Part shown: positions 27,354 through 34,719 of the stretch, one piece after another
Position numbering within the stretch: position 1 is the first letter of the stretch
How the letters are laid out: each line of letters opens with the position of its first letter
Origin: an uncultured Pseudoteredinibacter sp.
GTDB lineage: Bacteria; Pseudomonadota; Gammaproteobacteria; Pseudomonadales; Cellvibrionaceae
Direction: 5' to 3'
Length of the DNA stretch: 64,000 nt
NCBI RefSeq assembly: GCF_947502065.1
Contig: NZ_CANMYE010000001.1
Span: forward strand, 1,302,001-1,366,000
The notes under the pieces: generated by a model
What the model was told of the DNA's origin: nothing
What the model saw: only the letters and a program-made list of their open reading frames with translations
Databases searched by the model: none
Program-made: the position numbers and the translations under genes

Positions 27354-27821
27354 TTACGCATTTTTCACCACGAAGTGCACTTGCAGCGTTACCGTACTTT
27401 GCTGGGTTCTAAATTCTATAGATTCCAAGGAGTTATAAAATCCTTGAAGATATTTCTCTGAAATCTCGCCTCGATACGACATTTTGAATTCAGGGTTATT
27501 TTCCTTACGTAGCTCGATTTGCAGAAGTATCTCACCACCATTTTCATACCCCTCAGTTTGTTTTTCTAGGGAATCTTGAATAAACCCTATTAATTTCGCC
27601 AAATCTTCAGCTGTTGTATTTCTTTCAAAATCAGCCTGGGTGCTCAGAAGTCGCACTCCTGAGTTTATAACGCGCCCGTCTAGTGGCTTAACACCCTCCT
27701 TAGGCTGGTAAGTTTTCCAATCTGCTACGTAAGTTTTCCCGTCAACTGGATTGGTATACTCGTCCTCAGAAGCTATTACTTGCGAGCAAGCCGCCATTAA
27801 AAAAAAGATTAAAACGCGCAT
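27354..27821 (-). CDS. Exported unknown cassette protein
   Basis: The frame stays open upstream to 28085, but ATG 27821 is chosen: AAGGA precedes it and the product then begins MRVLIFFLMAACSQVIAS, a signal sequence with a cysteine that may be lipidated (M-A-A-C). The 155-residue protein is acidic, ends HFVVKNA, and its TAA stop is followed at once by CAAAC, the arrangement seen at other cassette ends. Unknown function. Confidence 0.6.
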   Translation of the reverse strand: MRVLIFFLMAACSQVIASEDEYTNPVDGKTYVADWKTYQPKEGVKPLDGRVINSGVRLLSTQADFERNTTAEDLAKLIGFIQDSLEKQTEGYENGGEILLQIELRKENNPEFKMSYRGEISEKYLQGFYNSLESIEFRTQQSTVTLQVHFVVKNA

Positions 27822-27921
27822 ATTTATCCTTGGTGCAAAATGCTTGGCTTTGGAGCAGTCGGAACGTAGTGTACGTCTGTCTCCGCCGCGTCTTATGCGG
27901 CGAACTACAGCCACTTTTATG

Positions 27922-28350
27922 TCATTGTTCATAAACAATACCAAGGCTGAAAATGGCGCCTTGATGCTGTCCCAGGTGCCCATCATCGTTCTTGTCAAAA
28001 ACACCCTTGATAATACCTCTAGACTGGCCTTCGTAACCACGCTCATCATAGAACCTTGGAATATACTCCACCCAAACTTGCCCATTGATATGGCTGCCCT
28101 CTGTAATAATATAATTGTCTTCTGTGCCCCAATTGAACATACCTTCTACCATTACCGTTTTATTATGAAAGCGATCGGGATTGATTAAGAGCTGCTCAGC
28201 TTGAACTACACAGTTCTCGAAATGGAGAGCAGGACTGCTTAGATCGCACTCTAGATGCCTTTCTCCCTGTAGAGTAGTTGTATAGAGTATAGATATCGCC
28301 ATAGCTACACCGGCGCAAAGAAATAAGATACTTCTGATTGTGCTATTCAT
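27922..28350 (-). CDS. Membrane-anchored or exported unknown protein
   Basis: The 142-residue product has an N-terminal hydrophobic segment (about residues 7-25) that is a signal anchor or signal peptide. The rest is an oligonucleotide-binding-like beta pattern: NPDRFHNKTVMVEGMF, typical of small OB-fold exported proteins, then GQVWVEYIPRF. GAGG lies six bases upstream of the ATG. The IS3 element is inserted 23 bases upstream, which has probably separated the gene from the promoter that read through the array. Confidence 0.6.
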   Translation of the reverse strand: MNSTIRSILFLCAGVAMAISILYTTTLQGERHLECDLSSPALHFENCVVQAEQLLINPDRFHNKTVMVEGMFNWGTEDNYIITEGSHINGQVWVEYIPRFYDERGYEGQSRGIIKGVFDKNDDGHLGQHQGAIFSLGIVYEQ

Positions 28351-28397
28351 AAGTGCCTCAAGAGACTGGTCCTACCCAATAAAAGTAGACACTCTAA

Positions 28398-29264
28398 CTA
28401 TGCAGCCAATGCTGCTTTCTCTTCAAACTCAACTGGACTCATATATCCAATTGCAGAATGTCTTCTTAAACGATTATAAAACACTTCAATATACTCAAAG
28501 ATACCTGATTTAGCTTCGCTAATCGATGCATATTGCTCAGCGTAAATTAATTCTACCTTTAACCTACTAAAGAATGATTCCATTGGTGCATTATCCCAGC
28601 AGTTTCCCTTTCGGCTCATACTCGGTTTGCATCCCCAAGACTTCATAAAGTCTATGTATTTTCTAGAGCGGTACTGCACACCTCTATCTGAATGAATGAC
28701 CAGACCAGGCTTTACATCTCGCCTCTTAAAAGCCATCAGTAACGCCTCTGTTACTAGCTCCTCCGTCATCGATGTATCAAGCGCCCAACCTACAATAGCT
28801 CTCGAAAATAGATCCATGACCGTTGCCAAGTACAACCAACGATCTTTTACCCAGATATATGTTATATCTGAGGTCCACTTTTCGTTTGGCATATCAGAGC
28901 TAAAGTCTCGCCATAACAGGTTGTCCGATACGTTATTCATCGTAAGCGCGTGACTACCATATCGAAACGATTTTCCGTTTCTAGCTTTTAAACCCTGCCC
29001 CTGAAGAATATCCGCCACTGTATTCGTGGAACATGGTGTCCCAAGCGACTTTAGCTCTTCGGCGATTCTCGGTGCTCCGTAGCGAGCTTTATATGTCGAA
29101 TAGACATCAGCGACTTGTGCTTCCATATACTCTCTGCGCCGGGCTCGCTTACTCTTTGGTCGGTTCAGCCACTTGTAAAAACCAGAACGCGACACTCCCA
29201 ACACCTTGCTCATCAGACATAAGGTATACTGCCCTCGATACTCCATCATCAAGGCGTACTTCAC
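28398..29264 (-). CDS. IS3-family transposase OrfB (DDE integrase core)
   Basis: The 288-residue frame contains the HTH_21-like N-terminal helix segment and the rve catalytic core. The D-D-E residues appear as D in WTSDITYIW, D in IHSDRGVQYRS and E in APMESFFSRLK. It is normally produced as the fusion OrfAB by a -1 frameshift; the frame is open upstream of its GTG to the slip site at 29294-29300. Its stop codon lies inside the terminal inverted repeat. Full length, no inactivating change seen. Confidence 0.93.
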   Translation of the reverse strand: MKYALMMEYRGQYTLCLMSKVLGVSRSGFYKWLNRPKSKRARRREYMEAQVADVYSTYKARYGAPRIAEELKSLGTPCSTNTVADILQGQGLKARNGKSFRYGSHALTMNNVSDNLLWRDFSSDMPNEKWTSDITYIWVKDRWLYLATVMDLFSRAIVGWALDTSMTEELVTEALLMAFKRRDVKPGLVIHSDRGVQYRSRKYIDFMKSWGCKPSMSRKGNCWDNAPMESFFSRLKVELIYAEQYASISEAKSGIFEYIEVFYNRLRRHSAIGYMSPVEFEEKAALAA

Positions 29265-29572
29265 TCTTGGTGGTTCGCGAAGTACGCAGCTGCCTTTTTT
29301 ACGAACTCAAGCTCCTTTTCCAAAGCAGCTTTCTCACGCCTTAGCTTTCTAATTTCTTCGCTTTCTTTCTTGGAGTAATCCACGCCATCCATAGAGTTAA
29401 ATTGCTTATCCGATAAGCGATTAAATTGACGCCGCCAATTGTAGATTTGCTGAGGACTAACCCCCAGCTCTTTAGCGACGGATGCTGTGGTACTACCTTC
29501 CTTTTCTGTTCTCTTAACGGCTTCCCTTCTAAATTCCTCGGTATAAGCCTGAGCTCTCTTTTTACGTGCCAT
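29261..29572 (-). CDS. IS3-family transposase OrfA
   Basis: The 103-residue protein holds the HTH_Tnp_1 domain (TEEFRREAVKRTEKEGSTTASVAKELGVSPQQIYNWRRQF) and a C-terminal leucine-zipper-like coiled coil (EEIRKLRREKAALEKELEFVKK). It ends by overlapping the start of orfB by four bases. The minus-strand sequence A-AAA-AAG at 29300-29294, in frame as Val-Lys-Lys, is the standard -1 programmed frameshift site that yields the active OrfAB transposase. Confidence 0.92.
   Translation of the reverse strand: MARKKRAQAYTEEFRREAVKRTEKEGSTTASVAKELGVSPQQIYNWRRQFNRLSDKQFNSMDGVDYSKKESEEIRKLRREKAALEKELEFVKKAAAYFANHQE
29294..29300 (-). other. Programmed -1 frameshift site A6G
   Basis: AAAAAAG on the minus strand, positioned so that orfA reads A-AAA-AAG. 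Slippage back by one base enters the open orfB frame with no intervening stop. Confidence 0.8.
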
Positions 29573-29636
29573 TTGAGCACCTCCATATAGGTTTTCTAAC
29601 TATACAGGGTGTCTACTAGTTTTGGGTAACTCGGAT

Positions 29637-29705
29637 GCTTAACGCCACGCTCTGTGGCAAATTTGGAGCGCAGCGGAAAATTTGTCCGACAGCGCTTTGT
29701 TAGGC
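29637..29705 (-). repeat. attC recombination site
   Basis: GCTTAAC (29637-29643) and GTTAGGC (29699-29705) are inverted end boxes. Between them lie internal palindromic parts GCCACGC...GTGGC and AAATTTGGAGCG...CGGAAAATTT. The stop codon of the 536-residue cassette gene is inside the right-hand box. The IS3 element begins nine bases to the left. Confidence 0.85.
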
Positions 29706-31310
29706 GTGTTGCTCATTTTCGCTTTCTAAGTCCAATTTCATAATTTCTTCGAAAAGAAAGTGCATTCCTAATAAAAGTTGATCGAACTCAGAAGCGTAAT
29801 CCCCTTCATCAATATTTAGCTTTGACATAGTCTTTTCGTATTCCGTACCTTTTCTATGTGCTACACCAGTTGATCTAACAGACTGAACTCCTTTCAATAG
29901 ACCGGATAGAGCCGAAAAATGTGGGGATTCTAACTTTTCAAGAAGGGCTTCCATTAATGATATTGATTTAGTCGATTTGTCAGTTACTCCTAGGTGATTT
30001 CTAAGAGACTTAACGTTTATTGAGTCTATCGTGATTTTTGTAAGAGCAAGCACTTGAGCATCAAATTCTGACTGTTCATTACTTAGCATTGAACGCAACG
30101 ATTCATAGAAATGCTCATCCTTAGTAGAAAGAGGCAAGAAAAGATACCAGCCGTATTTTTTGTACCAATATTCTTGTATGTCTCTAAACTTCTGTTTAAA
30201 TCTGTGTTCTGGATTTTCAGCATCGTAGAAATTTCCCAAAAAGCTCCGCTCAAAGTTTGTTCTACTAATTTTTCTTCCGTCGGGTATCAAATTAAAGCTT
30301 TTCCAATAAACCTGCTCTTTACTTGGCAAGTCCCTGCCTAAATCACCCAAAAATACTGACACATGATTTGGTGAATTATTATCAAACCTCAAACTCCACG
30401 CACCTGTCCTATATAAATGCCCATCTGTGATTTCATAATCAGAGGAACTGTAGTATTTCTGCATAACTTCTTTACGAAAAAATACTGGAGTTAGGTAATG
30501 AGGAGCATCGGGATTGGCGCCGAAATAATTAGCCAACAGATCAGGGTTACACGAAAACACTTCAGGATCATCAATATCGCCACCAATAATGAAATCCTGA
30601 TACACCTTATCTTGCTCAAATGGCCATACGCCACACTTTTCCACGGATTCACATCGAATCAGCTTTTTTCCTAAGATCCTCGAAAAAGATGTGTATCCAT
30701 CTGAATATGAATCTCCGGAATAGATTGTGTAGGTAAGCGATTCACCATTTACGTCGTCAGAAAAACCTGTTCTCTTTTCGTAATGCCGAGTCAGTTCAAA
30801 ATATAGAAGCAGGTTCATCTGGCGTGCGGCCATAAAGGAACGTAAGTATCGCTTTCGGATTTTTACTTCATTTCGTTCTACTTTTATCACTTCAACTTCA
30901 TCACCAACTTCATCGAAGCTGAGAAAAGAGCCTGTTTTGTTGTCATGATATAGGTTGTGAAACAGGCGAAACTCTTCAAGAATTTCTATGTAGTCTTCCT
31001 TTCTTCCATGAAAATCTCTAACTAGAATTGGTCTCAAAAAATCATCATCTGAATTGGTGTAGTAAGTCGTAATTTCTTCACCATCTTGATATGACGTACA
31101 AAAACCCGGCCCCCCACTGCCTATCATCAAGTCCCAGCCAGGTCGCTCCATTGCATGTTCCGTTTTTTCTTGACTAACAAGGGCGCAATACATTCCACCA
31201 TCATGATCAGTATTGTTAATTGGCTCGCGTTTATAGACTGTAACCCAAAGCTCTTCGCCGTGCTTGTTGGATAAAAATTCGATAAAGTCTTCAAAAGTAC
31301 TATTTGACAT
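29700..31310 (-). CDS. Large cassette protein with C-terminal HEPN-like motif
   Basis: A 536-residue soluble protein, unusually large for an integron cassette. The N-terminal part (about 1-420) is mixed alpha/beta with no motif I know. The C-terminal 120 residues are helical and contain R-S-T-G-V-A-H (Arg 479, His 485), matching the R-x(4-6)-H motif of HEPN ribonucleases, followed by helices rich in Leu and Glu. HEPN proteins with large sensor-like N-terminal regions (ApeA type) act in phage defence by cleaving RNA. That role here is inference from one motif and from genomic position. The stop codon lies inside an attC box. Confidence 0.7.
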   Translation of the reverse strand: MSNSTFEDFIEFLSNKHGEELWVTVYKREPINNTDHDGGMYCALVSQEKTEHAMERPGWDLMIGSGGPGFCTSYQDGEEITTYYTNSDDDFLRPILVRDFHGRKEDYIEILEEFRLFHNLYHDNKTGSFLSFDEVGDEVEVIKVERNEVKIRKRYLRSFMAARQMNLLLYFELTRHYEKRTGFSDDVNGESLTYTIYSGDSYSDGYTSFSRILGKKLIRCESVEKCGVWPFEQDKVYQDFIIGGDIDDPEVFSCNPDLLANYFGANPDAPHYLTPVFFRKEVMQKYYSSSDYEITDGHLYRTGAWSLRFDNNSPNHVSVFLGDLGRDLPSKEQVYWKSFNLIPDGRKISRTNFERSFLGNFYDAENPEHRFKQKFRDIQEYWYKKYGWYLFLPLSTKDEHFYESLRSMLSNEQSEFDAQVLALTKITIDSINVKSLRNHLGVTDKSTKSISLMEALLEKLESPHFSALSGLLKGVQSVRSTGVAHRKGTEYEKTMSKLNIDEGDYASEFDQLLLGMHFLFEEIMKLDLESENEQHA

Positions 31311-31332
31311 ACTTAAAAATTATTTCCTTTTT

Positions 31333-31358
31333 CGCCAACAGCGGCGCTGTTGTTAGGC
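31333..31358 (-). repeat. Truncated attC or cassette-end hairpin
   Basis: CGCCAACAGCG (31333-31343) faces CGCTGTTGTTAGGC (31345-31358). The right end GTTAGGC is a perfect attC end box holding the stop of the upstream gene, but the left box does not match consensus and the site is only 26 bases. It may be a decayed site that now joins two cassettes. Confidence 0.4.
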
Positions 31359-32069
31359 ATTTTCTGGTTTCTTAGCCCAGGATGCGTTTTCGAAATAACC
31401 GAGTTCCTTTTGTATTCTAGTTACTTGTTCTTCGAAATCATCATTCCATTCTGGGATGTCTACATAAACAATATCGTGAGAGTACCCAACCTCTGACGGC
31501 CCCAACTTATCTCCTGATATGCCAACTACAATTTGGACATCGGGAAGGCGACCTCTTACAACCAAGCACCTTAAGCCTAGCTCTTGAACCCTGGCTTCTC
31601 TATCACTGCTTGGCCCTAGATGGAATACAAATGCCGTGTTTTTGTGCGCCAAAACTACTCTTGCAGAAATTTTTAACTCAGGCTTATGTAAAAACTCAGA
31701 AAAGGCATCGACTAGATTTGCTCTGTGACCACGCGGCTGGAGGGCCATTTGAACAAGAGCCAGCTGATTATCAGTGACCTGATTTGTGCCATATTCAAAC
31801 ATTCCGTCAGTAAGGAGATCGCCCACAAAATGCTCGATCAACTTGTCCCAAAAATATGAATCCTTATAAGACTCTTGGATCGCTTTGTAGTCATCAGAGT
31901 CTATGAACCCTCGGAAAACCGTATCATCAATCATTAGTAAATCAGCTTCTTCGTAAGGGAACGAATGATTGTTTAATAAATAGATAGCCAATAAGTCTTC
32001 AATGCCACCGCCGCTGAAAACTATATTGGCCCTGTTTATTAGAGCCTCAAACTTCGGAAAGAAAACCAA
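31353..32069 (-). CDS. Unknown protein paired with nuclease-like gene
   Basis: The 238-residue soluble protein has Gly-rich VFSGGGIEDLLAIYLL near residue 17, reminiscent of, but not matching, P-loop patterns. No other motif is recognised. It starts 22 bases inside the end of the preceding gene, so the two are translated as a pair and very probably travelled in one cassette. Its TAA stop lies in a GCCTAAC box. Together with the nuclease-like partner it is a candidate two-gene defence or toxin-antitoxin unit, by inference. Confidence 0.62.
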   Translation of the reverse strand: MVFFPKFEALINRANIVFSGGGIEDLLAIYLLNNHSFPYEEADLLMIDDTVFRGFIDSDDYKAIQESYKDSYFWDKLIEHFVGDLLTDGMFEYGTNQVTDNQLALVQMALQPRGHRANLVDAFSEFLHKPELKISARVVLAHKNTAFVFHLGPSSDREARVQELGLRCLVVRGRLPDVQIVVGISGDKLGPSEVGYSHDIVYVDIPEWNDDFEEQVTRIQKELGYFENASWAKKPENA

Positions 32070-32547
32070 CGAAGTCCGTGATCGTATCTAGAAGACCAAA
32101 AATTGCTCCAAGGCTAAACTCATCGCAAACATGTACGATTCCATAACCTAGGTCTCCCGACTTTGTTGGTATTCTTCGCTGAGCCCCAAGTGATACAGAT
32201 ACACGATGTACGATTCGATACTCTTTTGGTGGCAATTCGACCTTTCGGCCATCGTGCCTGGTGAACTCAACAGAAGAATCTAGCCATCGTTCAGCGCCCC
32301 ATATTTGAGAAGCCGATTTATCTATTGCTGCTTTAGTCCACCTCTTCCAGCCAGCTTCATCACCTGTATCTTTGTATTTAATATCCTTCACAGAAATAAT
32401 AACGATATGATTTCCGCAGACAATTAAGCAATCACAAAGCTCTTTTCCTTTCTTCCCAATTGGATTTGGATGAGTCCAAAGATTAAGAAAAGCTCTCTCA
32501 CTAATAGAGTTCACAAATTTTTCTGATTCAGTCAATCCCTCGGACAT
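32047..32547 (-). CDS. PD-(D/E)XK-like nuclease-fold candidate
   Basis: The 166-residue protein carries KGKELCDCLIVCGNHIVIISVKD (split here as KGKELCDCLIV then IIISVKD-like strand), i.e. a Glu and Asp before a beta hairpin and a following S-V-K. That order resembles the PD-(D/E)XK core of NERD/Mrr-type nucleases, with Ser in the third acidic position, so catalytic ability is uncertain. Downstream strands include HRVSVSL. AGAGAGGA precedes the ATG, 13 to 26 bases after a clear attC end box. It overlaps the next gene by 22 bases. Confidence 0.65.
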   Translation of the reverse strand: MSEGLTESEKFVNSISERAFLNLWTHPNPIGKKGKELCDCLIVCGNHIVIISVKDIKYKDTGDEAGWKRWTKAAIDKSASQIWGAERWLDSSVEFTRHDGRKVELPPKEYRIVHRVSVSLGAQRRIPTKSGDLGYGIVHVCDEFSLGAIFGLLDTITDFVGFLSEV

Positions 32548-32566
32548 ACAATCCTCTCTGCGTGAT

Positions 32567-32650
32567 GCCTAACGCTGCAGTTTGGGGCCGACATGGAGCG
32601 CCAGCGGAATGGCAGTCCCAGCCGAAGGCGACAACACCGCCTTGTTAGGC
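32567..32650 (-). repeat. attC recombination site, canonical
   Basis: The 84-base site has perfect end boxes GCCTAAC (32567-32573) and GTTAGGC (32644-32650), with inner imperfect inverted repeats (GGAGCGCCAGCGG, CCAGCCGAAGGCG). The TAA of the PH-like gene lies in the right box and the next gene starts just left of the left box. This is the clearest integron signature in the window. Confidence 0.92.
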
Positions 32651-33055
32651 ATTCTTGGCACCTTTAATAATTTCAATGAATTTCTTAGCACCGTAGCAAC
32701 GAAATTTAAACACACCAAAAGCCGTAGATATTCTTATGATTTTTGTGAAGAAGCCATTCTCAAGTTCTATTGAGTTCATATGAGTAAACAATATTGATAA
32801 TGAGTTATCTCCTTTGTGGAATAGTTCATTCAACCCATTCGGAGAGAATCTTAGACCTTCCTCAGTCAAATATACAGTTCCTCCGACCCAAAGGCCTCCA
32901 TACTTATTCTTATATTTAGCAAGTACAGCCTCTACAATTTTCTCGTCGAAATCGACACCAGCAATATCAGCTATTTCACCTGCAATCGAAAGATCTTCTT
33001 TTGCATTTTCAATGAGAAAATTGCAAGCTTTTTTAGCCAAGTATGATTCTGGCAT
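32645..33055 (-). CDS. GRAM/PH-like domain protein
   Basis: The 136-residue protein has a helical N-terminus and a C-terminal strand set VYLTEEGLRFSPNGLNE ... ILFTHMNSIELENG ... VFKFRCYGAKKFIEII. This is the arrangement of GRAM/bacterial PH-like domains. Such domains bind membranes or proteins; the role here is unknown. AAGGAGAG lies before ATG 33055, and the attC box GCCTAAC (33070-33076) is a few bases further upstream, as expected for a cassette gene. Confidence 0.72.
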   Translation of the reverse strand: MPESYLAKKACNFLIENAKEDLSIAGEIADIAGVDFDEKIVEAVLAKYKNKYGGLWVGGTVYLTEEGLRFSPNGLNELFHKGDNSLSILFTHMNSIELENGFFTKIIRISTAFGVFKFRCYGAKKFIEIIKGAKNA

Positions 33056-33069
33056 TTTCTCTCCTTGAT

Positions 33070-33127
33070 GCCTAACGTAAAACGCATGTGCGCGTTTTTT
33101 TGCATCACATGGCGTTTCTTGTTAGAG
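33070..33127 (-). repeat. attC recombination site
   Basis: GCCTAAC (33070-33076) and GTTAGAG (33121-33127) bound a 58-base site with inner palindrome ACGCATGTGCGCGT and T-rich loop. The end of the lipoprotein gene reads into the site, so its C-terminus is encoded by attC DNA. Confidence 0.8.
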
Positions 33128-33731
33128 GTTTTACCGGCGTAAACTCAAAAGGAATGCCACTTAGCTCTTTGCTCATTTTTAGAGCAGTCGCTTTATCTCT
33201 TGTGAGTAAGTTAGAAAGCTGCATGCTACTTGTAACCAAGTTATCATCGACGTTTAGTATTTCACCCAAGTAGTTCACTTGAGCAGGTTTAACATCAAAC
33301 TTGAAAGCAATTCCTGTAGCAGAAAAACCTTCGTCAAAAACTCCGAACGCACCGCCACCAGCTACAACCACACTGCTTCCTCTTCCTTCTTCGCCAATTA
33401 AAAAATACTCACCAACAGGCAACTCAAAGATATGAAGAAAACCGTACTTCCCTTTGCCTAAGTTACCTAGTGGATACTTAGGTGCGCCAGGCTCGGCAGG
33501 AAGAAACTTGACTCTTTCTAACTCACCCACAGGATTCTTTTTCATAACGTGATAGCTAACAAACGACAAATTACTAAAAGAGATACCCGAAACCTCATTT
33601 CTGCCAGTAGCCACTGCGACAATTCCATAGCCTTCTGGCAAAGACCCATATTTCTGAAGCAAGGGAATACTGCTGGTAGATGTACACCCCGTGATGAATA
33701 TTAAACAAATAATAATTGCAATCCTGGTCAT
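33105..33731 (-). CDS. Cassette lipoprotein, DUF2846-like
   Basis: From ATG 33731 (GAGGAGAGGG immediately before) the 208-residue product starts MTRIAIIICLIFITGC, a lipoprotein signal with lipobox I-T-G-C. The mature domain has strands KYGFLHIFELPVGEYFLIGEE similar to DUF2846-type lipoproteins, a tentative match. The last residues (LTRNAM) are encoded within an attC. Start and attC geometry mark it as a cassette gene. Confidence 0.68.
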   Translation of the reverse strand: MTRIAIIICLIFITGCTSTSSIPLLQKYGSLPEGYGIVAVATGRNEVSGISFSNLSFVSYHVMKKNPVGELERVKFLPAEPGAPKYPLGNLGKGKYGFLHIFELPVGEYFLIGEEGRGSSVVVAGGGAFGVFDEGFSATGIAFKFDVKPAQVNYLGEILNVDDNLVTSSMQLSNLLTRDKATALKMSKELSGIPFEFTPVKPLTRNAM

Positions 33732-33740
33732 TACCCTCTC

Positions 33741-33812
33741 CTCTAACGCCTGCAGCATGGGAAAGCTTGGAGCGCAGCGGAAAACTTGTCCTCATGACTG
33801 CTCTTGTTAACA
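33741..33812 (-). repeat. attC recombination site
   Basis: CTCTAAC (33741-33747) and GTTAACA (33806-33812) bound 72 bases with inner parts AAAGCTTGGAGCG...CGGAAAACTT, closely resembling the inner part of the site at 29637-29705. The stop of the next gene is inside the right box. Confidence 0.78.
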
Positions 33813-34244
33813 CTTGTCTTGAAGACAACTAAGTATTTCATTTTGCTGCCTTTTGTTAAATAGACCCAATTCAAATTCTATTTTTGAATTGCTACCATAA
33901 ACAGATAATAGTTTATTCATAAAGCCAGATACCTTATATCCCTCGATATCTGATACAGAAAGAATTACCTTTTCTCCAAAATTAGAGTAGATCACGTACC
34001 GATCATTTATTTCTATCGAATATTCATCGATCTTTACTTTTCCAAAGTTAAATATTGCCAACCACAAAGTAAGAGCCAGCGGAAAAGATATCAACAAAAT
34101 TAAATAAAGATTGAATGATTCAAGATTTAATTCATAGCCGAACAAGATGCCAATTGAAAAAGTAAGCGCCAACGTAACCAGAGAGTAAAAAGCCCCTTTC
34201 ATTCTATAAACAATACCTTGCAACCTACTTTGAACAATTTTCAT
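33807..34244 (-). CDS. Membrane-anchored PH-like protein
   Basis: The 145-residue protein has two close membrane helices (about residues 15-35 and 46-66) followed by a strand-rich domain with DEYSIEINDRYVIYSNFGEKVILSVSDIEGYKV, like bacterial PH domains (bPH). It ends near ILSCLQDKC. First gene of the array on the minus strand. A GTTAACAC box (34273-34266) lies upstream, identical to the box at its downstream end, consistent with one complete cassette. Confidence 0.65.
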   Translation of the reverse strand: MKIVQSRLQGIVYRMKGAFYSLVTLALTFSIGILFGYELNLESFNLYLILLISFPLALTLWLAIFNFGKVKIDEYSIEINDRYVIYSNFGEKVILSVSDIEGYKVSGFMNKLLSVYGSNSKIEFELGLFNKRQQNEILSCLQDKC

Positions 34245-34719
34245 CTCTTTCTAGGCACTTTATGAGTGTTAACAGCTTATTCAACAGACCGGTATAAATA
34301 AAACCAAAAAGCGGACGCGTCTTAATAATTCGGGGATATCAGAAATAATAGGATGGTGTCCGTTTAAATACCTGTCTGCATTCCTTTGACTAAAGCTCTA
34401 ATTTATTGTTTTAGCAGCTCTTTTTCAAGCATTAGTAAAATCATACCAAACTCACGAGACCTGGCGTTTAAATCATTAATAATTGGCGATCTTCTTGCTT
34501 TTTCTCGTGTGTAGCTTTTTTAGAGAATCGATTTTTTCTATCTAAGTTGTTGATATTACGAATGTTTGTGTTTTATTAATTGTTATTTCCCGAATTATTA
34601 GGAATCTATCGAAATAGTGCTTTTAAAATTATAACTGTATATCCGTGCAGTCGTTTTACTGTGGGCTTGTGGTTTTTGCTGGTTTTTCGAGCTATTTCAA
34701 GGAAGTACGATATGCCCTG
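34245..34719. other. Gap at the right end of the cassette array
   Basis: No gene is recognised in 475 AT-rich bases. If the array were attached to an integrase, attI and intI would lie here or to the right; neither is seen. The only array-like element is the GTTAACA-type half box near 34266-34273. Confidence 0.45.

Larger units (their letters stand above)
28373..29628 (-). mobile_element. IS3-family insertion sequence
   Basis: A 1256-base element bounded by imperfect inverted repeats: TACCCAATAAAAGTAGACAC at 28373-28392 and, inverted at the other end (29609-29628), TACCCAAAACTAGTAGACAC. It carries overlapping orfA and orfB with a classical slippery heptamer, and both frames are intact, so it may be active. 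It sits between an attC site and a cassette gene. No target duplication is obvious at the flanks. Confidence 0.88.
22184..34273 (-). other. Integron cassette array without visible integrase (CALIN)
   Basis: About 12 kb of short, mostly unrecognised minus-strand genes with low mutual relatedness. Several gene ends coincide with an attC R'' box: the stop codon TAA lies inside GCCTAAC or GCTTAAC at 22184-22190, 29699-29705, 31352-31358 and 32644-32650, and the next gene starts shortly after a GTTRRRY-like box. Complete sites with inverted ends and internal palindromes are clear at 29637-29705, 32567-32650, 33070-33127 and 33741-33812. This orientation (genes then attC) is that of integron cassettes. 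No tyrosine recombinase IntI is present in the window. The left half (22-27 kb) has only degenerate sites, so the left boundary is uncertain. Confidence 0.75.

Noticed and set aside
27822..28085. Upstream in-frame extension of the cassette gene at 27354-27821
   Set aside because: The extra N-terminus lies antisense-like across the neighbouring gene's end and contains no conserved feature; the later ATG has a good ribosome binding site and signal sequence.
34245..34719. Possible attI and integrase upstream of the first cassette
   Set aside because: No integrase frame and no recognisable attI were found in this gap or in flanking genes.
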